From positions 3,338 to 44,177 of the forward strand of contig JABABI010000058.1 of NCBI GenBank assembly GCA_014238335.1: DNA of 40,840 nucleotides, read 5' to 3'. The notes beneath the pieces were generated by a model. The model saw only the letters and a program-made list of their open reading frames with translations, was not told where the DNA came from and did not search any database. The position numbers and the translations under genes are program-made. The stretch comes from Fuerstiella sp. Its GTDB lineage: Bacteria > Planctomycetota > Planctomycetia > Planctomycetales > Planctomycetaceae. Shown in pieces: positions 34,218 to 40,840 of the stretch (the stretch's first letter is position 1; each line of letters begins with the position of its first letter).

Positions 34218-34267
34218 TGTTTCTGTGAGTTAACGCTGCACATCGCGGAAGACAGGATAATGCTCGC

Positions 34268-35608
34268 TCAGGAAGGTTTCTTCGGCGTGTCGCCATCCGT
34301 CGACGCCCCGCGTCGGCCTCGGCGACCTTGCCCCTTATTCTTCCTGCCGGTTTTTCCTGATACGTCAGACTTTGGCGTGGCCTTGCGAGCCCCACCCCTG
34401 CGGCGACGACCACGATTCCTGCCGCCGGATCGCGTTGCGCCGTCGTCTGAGTCTGTTCCGCTGTCGGATTCGGGCAGTGGTTCGGGAGTGCGACCGTCCT
34501 CAAGCAGCTGGAACCCAATCAGCCGCTCAATCTGCTGCAGACGAACCGCCTCTTCCGGACTGCAAAAGGAAATCGCGATGCCGGTTGCTCCGGCGCGACC
34601 AGTGCGGCCGATCCGGTGCACGTAACCTTCCGGTTCAACAGGCAATTCAAAGTTGATGATATGAGTGATACCTTCGACGTCGATGCCGCGAGCTGCCAGA
34701 TCCGTGGCCACAAGTACCTGCGCCTTGTCCGCGCGAAATGCATCAAGGGCCTGCTGACGAGCATTTTGTGATTTGTTGCCGTGAATCGCAACAGCTTCAA
34801 TATCGTCGCGTCGCAGATATTCGGCAACGAAATTGGCTCCTCGTTTGGTACGAGTAAAGACGATGGCCTGACCGACATCTCCGGCCTTCAGCAGCTGACT
34901 GAGTAACGGCTTTTTCTGACGGAACTCAGCAAAAATCACTCGCTGATCAATCAGGTCGACATTGGTGTGCTCTGCATCAACCTTCACCATCACCGGGCGA
35001 TGCAGTAGTTTCTCAGTCAGCTTCACGATGCTGTTGGGCATCGTCGCGGAAAAGAACATCGACTGTCTGCGAACAGGCAGTGACTTGATGATTCGTTTCA
35101 GGTCCGGCAGAAATCCCATATCCAGCATGCGATCGGCTTCGTCCAGCACAAAGATCTGCAATCGATTCAGATAAATGTGCTCCTGATTCATCAAATCGAT
35201 CAGACGACCCGGCGTGGCAATCAGGATATGCACACCTCGTTCAACGGCCTTCACCTGCCGACCCTGCCCGACACCTCCGTAAATCAATGCGTGAGACACA
35301 TCTACGTGCCGGCCATAGGCAGTGCAACTGTCACCGATTTGAATGGCGAGTTCTCGTGTGGGAGCCAGAATCAGCGCCAGCGGTCGATTCGCCACCGTCT
35401 TGAACGCATTGTCTGCCAGGTGATTCAGAATCGGCAGTACGAACGCCGCGGTCTTGCCGGTTCCTGTCTGAGCACAGCCCAGTACGTCCTGTCCTTCCAA
35501 TGCAACAGCCAGAGTTTGCTGCTGAATGGGAGTCGGAACTTGGTAACCTTCGTCCTGAATCGCCTGGTGCAGCGGGGCAATCAGGTTGAATTGTTGGAAA
35601 TCTGACAC
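34268..35608 (-). CDS. DEAD-box ATP-dependent RNA helicase (RhlE-like)
   Basis: 446 residues from a GTG at 35608 (VSDFQQFNLIAPLHQAI); no ATG lies near the start of homology, and the longer frame to 36061 would run into the divergent gene with non-protein-like sequence. Q motif PTPIQQQT, Walker A AQTGTGKT (about 46-53), PTRELA, GG, TPGRLIDL, DEAD in VLDEADRMLDMGF, SAT in FFSATMP, then the second RecA domain with IVFTRTKRGA, ATDLAARGIDVEGI and HRIGRTGRAG. The C-terminus is a basic Arg/Gly/Lys-rich tail (GGRNRGRRRRGGARK), as in RhlE-type helicases that act in ribosome assembly, RNA decay or cold adaptation. Confidence 0.95.
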   Translation of the reverse strand: MSDFQQFNLIAPLHQAIQDEGYQVPTPIQQQTLAVALEGQDVLGCAQTGTGKTAAFVLPILNHLADNAFKTVANRPLALILAPTRELAIQIGDSCTAYGRHVDVSHALIYGGVGQGRQVKAVERGVHILIATPGRLIDLMNQEHIYLNRLQIFVLDEADRMLDMGFLPDLKRIIKSLPVRRQSMFFSATMPNSIVKLTEKLLHRPVMVKVDAEHTNVDLIDQRVIFAEFRQKKPLLSQLLKAGDVGQAIVFTRTKRGANFVAEYLRRDDIEAVAIHGNKSQNARQQALDAFRADKAQVLVATDLAARGIDVEGITHIINFELPVEPEGYVHRIGRTGRAGATGIAISFCSPEEAVRLQQIERLIGFQLLEDGRTPEPLPESDSGTDSDDGATRSGGRNRGRRRRGGARKATPKSDVSGKTGRKNKGQGRRGRRGASTDGDTPKKPS

Positions 35609-35703
35609 GGAATGGGTCTGGATCCGGCAACGGTGGAGAGAGGGGATTCTGTTATAAAGAGGTATCAGAGTGAACGATGCCCTGAAAACGACCAACCCGG
35701 CAT

Positions 35704-35732
35704 TTGGCCCAACAGCGTTTGTGCAGTATAAT
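35704..35732 (+). promoter_or_regulatory. Sigma70-like promoter upstream of Bax-inhibitor-1 gene
   Basis: A perfect -10 box TATAAT at 35727-35732 with TTGGCC at 35704-35709, 17 bases apart, reading toward the gene at 35910. It would leave a 5' untranslated region of about 170 bases. The rest of this 301-base divergent region (35609-35909) holds no gene; the gene has its own AAGG ribosome binding site nine bases before the ATG. Confidence 0.45.
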
Positions 35733-35909
35733 GACGCAGTGTCAGCAAAAGTCCACAAGTAACTGGCCCGTCCTGACTGACAACGAACAAGCCACCGGTG
35801 TTTGGTCCGAGATCGAATGAAAAGTTGTGGCCACCGGGCGGATGACACACAGCTTGCCATCAACGATTCATATCGCTCATACAAAGCAACGACAGCAAGG
35901 TAACAACAG

Positions 35910-36674
35910 ATGAGATCTTCCAATCCGGCCCTGAGGGGCAGCGTCTTCCAGAACTTTGAATCATACGGTGACACCACCACCATGACGATCACCGGAACGG
36001 CGGTCAAAACGTTGATCGCGATCATGCTGGCCCTGCTGACGGCCGGCATGACGTGGTTCAAATTCCAGGAAGCTGGCGGTGTTGCGGCCGGCGGTGTTCA
36101 GGCGATTCAACCATTGATGATAGGCGGTGGGATTGTCGGTTTCATCTTAGCACTGATCACTATCTTTAAACCGACAAGCGCGGCCTTTACAACACCTCTG
36201 TACGCACTGGCCGAAGGCTGTTTCCTTGGTGGAATTTCCGCCATTATCCAGTCTCAGTTCCCTCAGGTGCCCATCGTTTTTCAGGCCTGTTGCCTGACAT
36301 TTGGCACATTGCTGGTGATGCTGTTTCTATACCAAAGCGGCATCATCAAGGTCACGGAAAAATTACGGATGGGTATCACCGCCGCTACAGGTGCGATTTG
36401 TTTATTGTACCTCATGTCAATGGTGATGGGGATGTTTGGCATGCCGATAGGCTTCATCCATAACGCCACGCCGATAGGCATTGGCTTCAGCTTGTTTGTT
36501 GTCGGCCTCGCCGCTTTTAACCTGCTGCTGGACTTCGATGTGATCGACCGCATGGCGTCCAACAACGCTCCGAAGTATATGGAATGGTACGGAGCATTCT
36601 CGTTGATGGTGACTCTGGTCTGGTTGTACATGGAAATCCTGCGACTGCTGTCCAAACTGAATCGTCGCAATTAG
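35910..36674 (+). CDS. Bax inhibitor-1/YccA family membrane protein
   Basis: 254 residues. The N-terminus MRSSNPALRGSVF is the typical start of this family in bacteria. Seven hydrophobic segments follow (LIAIMLALLTAGMTW, IGGGIVGFILALITIF, EGCFLGGISAIIQ, FQACCLTFGTLLVMLFLY, LLYLMSMVMGMFG, GFSLFVVGLAAFNLLLDFD, WYGAFSLMVTLVWLYMEILR), with the conserved FDVID and the acidic residues in the last helices. Bacterial members are inner-membrane proteins thought to conduct Ca or modulate FtsH; the role here is not proven. A strong terminator follows. Confidence 0.95.
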   Translation: MRSSNPALRGSVFQNFESYGDTTTMTITGTAVKTLIAIMLALLTAGMTWFKFQEAGGVAAGGVQAIQPLMIGGGIVGFILALITIFKPTSAAFTTPLYALAEGCFLGGISAIIQSQFPQVPIVFQACCLTFGTLLVMLFLYQSGIIKVTEKLRMGITAATGAICLLYLMSMVMGMFGMPIGFIHNATPIGIGFSLFVVGLAAFNLLLDFDVIDRMASNNAPKYMEWYGAFSLMVTLVWLYMEILRLLSKLNRRN

Positions 36675-36706
36675 ATGCCTTCCGGGGCATACAGTGCATT
36701 TCGCCT

Positions 36707-36747
36707 CAGAAGCCCGGCTTTCCAGCAAAGCCGGGCTTCTGTTTTTT
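36707..36747 (+). terminator. Rho-independent terminator of the Bax-inhibitor-1 gene
   Basis: A perfect 15-bp stem (36707-36721 with 36727-36741, CAGAAGCCCGGCTTT and its complement), five-base loop CCAGC, then six T residues. It lies 33 bases after the stop codon and separates this gene from the symporter gene. Confidence 0.93.
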
Positions 36748-36876
36748 GCACGTCAGATGCCAGGATTTCCTGATCCGTTGCCGAATCGTTTGCGTTCCCG
36801 TCCAGGCTCCGCGTAAGCTTGGTGGTCACTCACTCGTTCCAATTGCCTTTGAATTCACTGTGTCGAAAGGGTTCGC

Positions 36877-38190
36877 ATGTCAGATGAACACCAGAAAAAA
36901 GCGGGCTCTGGAAGCGGTCATACTCTGCTGATGATCGGTGCCATTGTCTCAGCTCTGGTACTGGCGTGGTGTGCTCCGGCGTTTGCCGTGAGTCTCAAGT
37001 TAGGCGGCGAAGTATTTCTGCGATTGCTGATGATGGTCGTCGTGCCACTGGTCATGGCCAGCGTCATGAGTGGAATTCTGGGGCTTGGCGACGTTCGTAA
37101 ACTCGGCAAGCCCGGCGCCGTTGCCATCGGGTATTACCTGACAACGACGATCCTGGCGGTCGCAACCGGCGTGCTGATTGTCAATCTGTTCAGCCCTGGA
37201 GTCGGCCTGGATGCAGACTCGATGATGGACGACATGGGCACAACGGAGCACCATGAAAAACTGGACAACATTGAGCAGAACGAAGAGGGACCGAAGAACA
37301 TCGGCGACATCTTTCACAAGATGGTGCTGATGATGTTCACCAGTAATCTGCTGAAGTCGATGGTCGAGGGCGAACTGCTGCCACTGATCGTCTTCAGTAT
37401 CGCGTTCGCCGGACTGCTGACCACGATGGGAAGCCGTTCAGAGACCATGCGCACACTCATCGTCAGCATTAATGATGCAATGATGGGTTTCGTCATGCTG
37501 CTGATGAAATTTGCCCCGATCGGTATTTTCTGTCTGGTGACGTCATCGTTCGGCAAGTTCTTTCTGGAAGGTGATGCGTGGGCTAAGATTTCGAGCCTTG
37601 GCTGGTACATGGCCACGGTTCTGGTTGGTCTGGGAACTCACGCCTTTATCACTTTGCCGTTGATTCTCTGGGTGTTCACGAAACGCAATCCGATACAGTT
37701 TTACAAACAGATGTCGGATGCATTGCTGACTGCATTCTCAACGGCAAGTTCGTCTGCCACGCTTCCGGTCACGATGGAATGCGCAGAGGTGAATGCGGGT
37801 GTTTCCCGACGATCCGTCGAATTCGTGCTGCCGCTGGGAGCCACCATCAACATGGACGGCACCGCGTTATACGAAGCGGCGGCCGCCATTTTCATGGCTC
37901 AGATCTACGCAGGCGTCAATCCGGATTTTACGTTTGGCTTCACCGAGCAGATTATCATCGCCGTAACGGCGACTCTGGCGGCCATCGGAGCGGCCGGCAT
38001 TCCGGAAGCCGGATTGGTGACAATGTTAATCGTGCTGAATGCCGTCGGACTGCCCACCACCTATCTGCCATTGATCCTGCCTGTCGACTGGCTGCTGGAC
38101 CGTTTCCGCACGGCCACAAACGCCTTCGGAGACTCCGTTGGATCGGCCGTGGTTGACGAGTCCTTTCCGGCCGCAGAAGGCACCACATGA
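36877..38190 (+). CDS. Dicarboxylate/amino acid:cation symporter (DAACS family)
   Basis: 437 residues; ATG preceded by AAGGG six bases upstream. Family signatures: LRLLMMVVVPLVMASVMSG in the N-terminal half, the serine-rich reentrant loop AFSTASSSATLPVTM, GATINMDGTALYEA in TM7, the second loop AAIGAAGIPEAGLVTM, and DRFRTATNAFGDS in TM8, which contributes substrate-binding Asp, Arg/Thr and Asn residues. Such inner-membrane carriers import glutamate, aspartate or C4-dicarboxylates with Na+ or H+. An acidic loop insert (DDMGTTEHHEKLDNIEQNEE) between TM helices is somewhat longer than usual. Confidence 0.95.
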   Translation: MSDEHQKKAGSGSGHTLLMIGAIVSALVLAWCAPAFAVSLKLGGEVFLRLLMMVVVPLVMASVMSGILGLGDVRKLGKPGAVAIGYYLTTTILAVATGVLIVNLFSPGVGLDADSMMDDMGTTEHHEKLDNIEQNEEGPKNIGDIFHKMVLMMFTSNLLKSMVEGELLPLIVFSIAFAGLLTTMGSRSETMRTLIVSINDAMMGFVMLLMKFAPIGIFCLVTSSFGKFFLEGDAWAKISSLGWYMATVLVGLGTHAFITLPLILWVFTKRNPIQFYKQMSDALLTAFSTASSSATLPVTMECAEVNAGVSRRSVEFVLPLGATINMDGTALYEAAAAIFMAQIYAGVNPDFTFGFTEQIIIAVTATLAAIGAAGIPEAGLVTMLIVLNAVGLPTTYLPLILPVDWLLDRFRTATNAFGDSVGSAVVDESFPAAEGTT

Positions 38191-38246
38191 AGCCGGTTCG
38201 CAGATCACCCGCAAGTCCGGCTGAATTCGCCGACTGACCAGCGTCG

Positions 38247-38264
38247 CGGCGGCGGCGGCGGCGG
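38247..38264. repeat. CGG trinucleotide repeat (6 units)
   Basis: Six perfect CGG units in the spacer after the symporter gene. The spacer (38191-38410) otherwise holds no gene; a loose inverted repeat GACAGG…CCTGTC lies near 38341-38364. Confidence 0.6.
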
Positions 38265-38410
38265 ATTGAATGGATGTTCGCGATGCTGCATTTCCATGAA
38301 AATCGCGTCCCTTTTCAAGCACCCCTTCTGTTCTGAACAAGACAGGTGTTCGGTTTTGCCTGTCAAATCGACTTAGGAGTTTATCCTTTTATTCCGAATC
38401 CGGAGGTCTG

Positions 38411-38557
38411 ATGTGCGAATTACAGAAGGGCTATCGGCTGAGAGTGGAGGACTTCGTAGGCTGGTGCCGAAGAGTAGGATACCCCCCGGTTCCGGGATAT
38501 TGTCAATGCCTCATTCCTGAGCGCGCTGCGACCCCCCCATTGGCTGTACGGAAATAG
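38411..38557 (+). CDS. Small ORF upstream of the TolC-like gene (possible leader peptide)
   Basis: 48 residues. GGAGG stands four bases before the ATG, the best ribosome binding site in this part of the window. The product contains CELQKGYRLRVEDFVGWCRR and GYPPVPGYCQCLIPERA, with four cysteines, no membrane segment and no recognised family. Its stop (38555-38557) comes two bases before an in-frame TTG (38560) of the TolC-like gene, which itself has no strong ribosome binding site. This suggests either a small protein or a translated leader that delivers ribosomes to the next gene. Confidence 0.45.
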   Translation: MCELQKGYRLRVEDFVGWCRRVGYPPVPGYCQCLIPERAATPPLAVRK

Positions 38558-38589
38558 CCTTGCGTAATAACGGAGTAAATACGGTTCCG

Positions 38590-40692
38590 ATGCGTTCGCG
38601 CTCGGTTAAATCAGCGAGCCCCCCCAACAACGCAGTCGGGGTCTTGTCATATGCTGCCTGTGTGGTTTTTTTGCTGGTTTTTTTCGTATCCTGCGGATGC
38701 CGATCGCGAGACGTGTGGCGGGAAACTGTTGGGGACGACACCTCCCACGTTGATTATATTGCACGACGGATGGACTGCCCAACGGCAGAGATCCACCCGG
38801 CAGCATTTGCAGAAGCTCCGGTGACGATACGCCATAAAGCAGATCTGGATGCGATTCGGTACCGCGACTCCACTCTCGACGAAGTTCTGCAGATAGCGCT
38901 GCAGAATTCCGACGTGCTAAGAGAGCTTGGCGGAACAGTCCTGCGGAACCCAGCCAGTATTCATTCACGTTTCACGAACGGACTGCATGTCACCGATCCG
39001 CGGTTCAGCCCTGAAGCTGCACTCAGCGCGTTTGACGCACAACTCAGTGCCTCAGCGTTTTTCAACAACAACAGACAGCTGGCGAACAACCCGTTCTTTT
39101 CCGGGGGAGCAAATCCGTTCATTCAGGATCTTCACGAATATACCGTAGAACTTTCCAAGAACACGGCGACGGGCTCCACTCTGGCTCTCAGGTCCGTCTC
39201 AACATTCGACGCCAACAACGCGCCCAGCAATACGTTTCCCAACGCATGGGATACTTACCTGGAAGGCGAGATTCGTAAGCCAATGCTTCAGGGTGGCGGA
39301 CTGCAGTTCAACCGCATTGCCGGACCCGGCAGCACCGCAGGAGTGTACAATGGCCTGCTGATCGCCAAAGTTAACTCGGACATGAGTCAAACTGAGTTTG
39401 AAATTGCAGTGCGAAACTACGTCAACGACGTAACGAATGTTTACTGGGATCTGTACTTCGCCTATCGTAATCTCGACGCCCGCAGTCAGGCGATGAAGCG
39501 AGCACTGGAATCATGGAACATTATTTCTGCTCGACAGAAAAGTGACATAGAAACCGGTGCGTCCGAAGCTCTGGCTCGAGAACAGTATTATCGTTTCAAG
39601 GCGGATGTCGATGATGCCATCTCCGGCCGCGTGACTCTGGGAACGCGCACGGGTAACGGCAGCACCGGCGGCACTTTGGAAGCTGCAGGTGGTGTGCAAA
39701 CGACCGAACGACGATTACGGCTGCTGATCGGACTTACGATCACGGACGGAGAACTGATTCGACCAATCGAAGAGCCAACGGAAGCGGATATCGTTTTCGA
39801 CTGGTACAACGTGCAACAGGACGCATTGCAGCTTCGATCAGAACTGCGGCGCCAGCAAATGCTGGTACGCAAACGCGAGATGGAACTTCTCGCGGCCCGA
39901 AATTTTATAAACCCCCGGCTGGACGCCGTTGCGCGTTATCGATTCCGCGGATTTGGTGACGATCTGATCAACACCGAAGGAGCCAACACTGGCGCGGCAC
40001 CCGCATCTGCCCTGGGTAACCTGGCCAACGGAGGTTTTCAGGAATGGCTGCTGGGCGTTGAATACGAAGTACCGCTTGGCTATCGCAGAGGACATCTGGC
40101 GGTGCAAAACGCCGAAATGCAGCTGTCCCGTGAACGCATCATTCACCGCGAGCAGCAGCGGGAAATCGTACACAATCTCAGCAACGCGATCACAGACGCT
40201 GCCAGGGCGTACGAAGCCTGTCAGAACAGTCTGAACCGTTTTTACGCGGCGCGTGAACTTCTGGACGCCTATGATGCTCAGGGCGAGAGCGGCAGAGACG
40301 TCGACGTGGATCATCTGCTGGACGCCCAGCGCCGCGTCGTGGAAGCCGAACTCCGGTACTACCGATCACGCACCGAATATGCCGTCGCACTGAAGAATGT
40401 GCATCTGGAAAAAGGATCGCTGTTGTCCTACCACAATCTCCAATTGTTCAACCATCAACCACACACCTCAGTCTCAACGACAGAAGCCCCTGCGGCAACT
40501 GACGACAGCGAAGCCCAAAACGACGACAGCGAAGCCCAAAACGACGACAGCGAAGCCCAAAACGACGACAGCGAAGCCCAGACTGACGACAGCGAAGCCC
40601 AGACTGACGACAGCGAAGCCCAGACTGACGACAGTGAAGCCCAGACTGACGACAGTGACGTGCCGGAATCCAACGATGCTGACGCCGCCTGA
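38590..40692 (+). CDS. TolC-like outer membrane efflux protein with acidic C-terminal repeats
   Basis: 700 residues from ATG 38590; a TTG at 38560 in the same frame is an alternative if translation is coupled to the small ORF. A hydrophobic signal (YAACVVFLLVFFVSCGC) ends at a cysteine, so this may be a lipoprotein. DSTLDEVLQIALQNSDVLRE starts the first outer-membrane-factor half, including VRNYVNDVTNVYWDLYFAYR. The second half has ELLAARNFINPRLDAVARYR, GVEYEVPLGYRRGHLAVQNA and QREIVHNLSNAITDAARAYE. The trimeric family forms the outer-membrane duct of efflux pumps and type I secretion. The last 60 residues are an acidic tail of DDSEAQ(N/T) heptads, unusual for the family. No pump partner is in the window. 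Confidence 0.9.
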   Translation: MRSRSVKSASPPNNAVGVLSYAACVVFLLVFFVSCGCRSRDVWRETVGDDTSHVDYIARRMDCPTAEIHPAAFAEAPVTIRHKADLDAIRYRDSTLDEVLQIALQNSDVLRELGGTVLRNPASIHSRFTNGLHVTDPRFSPEAALSAFDAQLSASAFFNNNRQLANNPFFSGGANPFIQDLHEYTVELSKNTATGSTLALRSVSTFDANNAPSNTFPNAWDTYLEGEIRKPMLQGGGLQFNRIAGPGSTAGVYNGLLIAKVNSDMSQTEFEIAVRNYVNDVTNVYWDLYFAYRNLDARSQAMKRALESWNIISARQKSDIETGASEALAREQYYRFKADVDDAISGRVTLGTRTGNGSTGGTLEAAGGVQTTERRLRLLIGLTITDGELIRPIEEPTEADIVFDWYNVQQDALQLRSELRRQQMLVRKREMELLAARNFINPRLDAVARYRFRGFGDDLINTEGANTGAAPASALGNLANGGFQEWLLGVEYEVPLGYRRGHLAVQNAEMQLSRERIIHREQQREIVHNLSNAITDAARAYEACQNSLNRFYAARELLDAYDAQGESGRDVDVDHLLDAQRRVVEAELRYYRSRTEYAVALKNVHLEKGSLLSYHNLQLFNHQPHTSVSTTEAPAATDDSEAQNDDSEAQNDDSEAQNDDSEAQTDDSEAQTDDSEAQTDDSEAQTDDSDVPESNDADAA
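40501..40659 (+). repeat. 21-bp coding tandem repeat (7 full copies plus partial)
   Basis: Seven consecutive 21-bp units starting GACGACAGCGAAGCCCA, encoding DDSEAQN three times, then DDSEAQT four times, followed by a partial DDSD copy. Units within each block are nearly identical, with AGT replacing AGC only in the last copies. This indicates recent expansion by slippage or unequal crossover inside the TolC-like gene. Confidence 0.97.
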
Positions 40693-40700
40693 TTCGCCTG

Positions 40701-40724
40701 ATTCGCCTGACCGCACAGGCGAAT
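40701..40724. repeat. Inverted repeat after the TolC-like gene
   Basis: ATTCGCCTG, six-base loop, CAGGCGAAT, just after the stop codon, preceded by a second direct copy of GATTCGCCT. It could act as a transcript 3' end structure; there is no T-run, so it is not a typical rho-independent terminator. Confidence 0.5.
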
Positions 40725-40783
40725 GACTGCGTGCACCAGAATCCGATCATCGGGTTAACACGCGAACAGAACCCGTTCCGGGC

Positions 40784-40840
40784 CTACCCAGCAGCAGAAT
40801 ATTGCTGAGCAAATTCAAGGATGATGGTGTCGATAACTTC
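40784..40840 (-). other. Possible 3' end of a minus-strand gene at the window edge
   Basis: Two minus-strand frames are open from the edge. One ends in VIDTIILEFAQQYSAAG at a TAG (40786-40784). The other reads NILLLGRPGTGSVRVLTR and stops near 40757. Neither can be identified from so short a piece. The second shares the peptide GRPGTG with the frame at 33754-33915. Confidence 0.25.

Noticed and set aside
35609..36061. N-terminal extension of the DEAD-box helicase up to 36061
   Set aside because: Homology begins at VSDFQQF; the extension would overlap the divergent Bax-inhibitor-1 gene and its promoter and is not protein-like.
38247..38264. CGG repeat as a regulatory element
   Set aside because: Only six units in a GC-moderate spacer; nothing links it to a function.
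40501..40659. CRISPR-like array
   Set aside because: The units are contiguous 21-mers in a coding frame with no spacers and no cas genes nearby.

Overview
The window looks like chromosomal DNA of a member of the Planctomycetota (Planctomycetales/Pirellulales-like). The diagnostic content is the set of cytochrome-like gene families that are expanded in this phylum: a DUF1549/DUF1553 protein with its DUF1501 partner, a DUF1587/1595/1592/1588/1585 protein with its DUF1552 partner, two secreted sulfatases, a DUF1559 pseudopilin-like protein, HEAT-repeat and FG-GAP secreted proteins and a DUF1573 protein. No rRNA, tRNA, CRISPR array or prophage was recognised.

Layout. 1-3861 (minus): DUF1549/DUF1553 gene followed by a DUF1501 gene that runs off the left edge. 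3957-7303: a decayed IS630-type transposase, then two plus-strand genes that are each broken (one in-frame stop; one frameshift in DUF1559). 7568-10485 (minus): a secreted helical protein translationally coupled to a 699-residue HEAT-repeat protein. 10897-11862 (plus): a secreted haem-motif/terpene-cyclase-fold gene carrying two stop codons. 11874-13466 (minus): YceI plus an unknown polytopic membrane protein. 13716-19264 (minus): sulfatase, DUF1592-type protein and DUF1552 protein, likely one transcription unit. 19265-22055: a degraded stretch with a possible BON-like remnant, a frameshifted truncated haemoglobin and a second broken IS630 transposase. 21946-23217 (minus): a stand-alone FtsH-type M41 peptidase domain and a methyltransferase. 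23581-25386 (plus): EVE-domain protein and FG-GAP repeat protein. 25491-27071 (minus): second sulfatase. 27422-28288 (plus): SDR oxidoreductase. 28278-29420 (minus): DUF1573 protein. 29569-31436 (minus): TruD and an RluA-type pseudouridine synthase, coupled. 31482-33708 (minus): an ExbB/ExbD-like ion-driven motor operon with a third membrane-anchored protein. 33894-35608 (minus): alkyltransferase-like protein and a DEAD-box helicase. 35910-38190 (plus): Bax-inhibitor-1 protein with a strong terminator, then a DAACS symporter. 38411-40692 (plus): a small ORF with a strong ribosome binding site directly in front of a TolC-like outer-membrane protein that ends in acidic heptapeptide repeats.

How the parts fit: the sulfatases, cytochrome-like pairs and FG-GAP/HEAT secreted proteins fit the planctomycete lifestyle of degrading sulfated polysaccharides. 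The tRNA modification, helicase, transporter and TolC genes are housekeeping or envelope functions. Two features stand out. One is the number of broken genes between about 4 and 22 kb, lying between long intact genes. The other is the compact ExbB/ExbD-like motor operon, whose partner proteins match no standard Tol, Ton, Mot or Zorya set.
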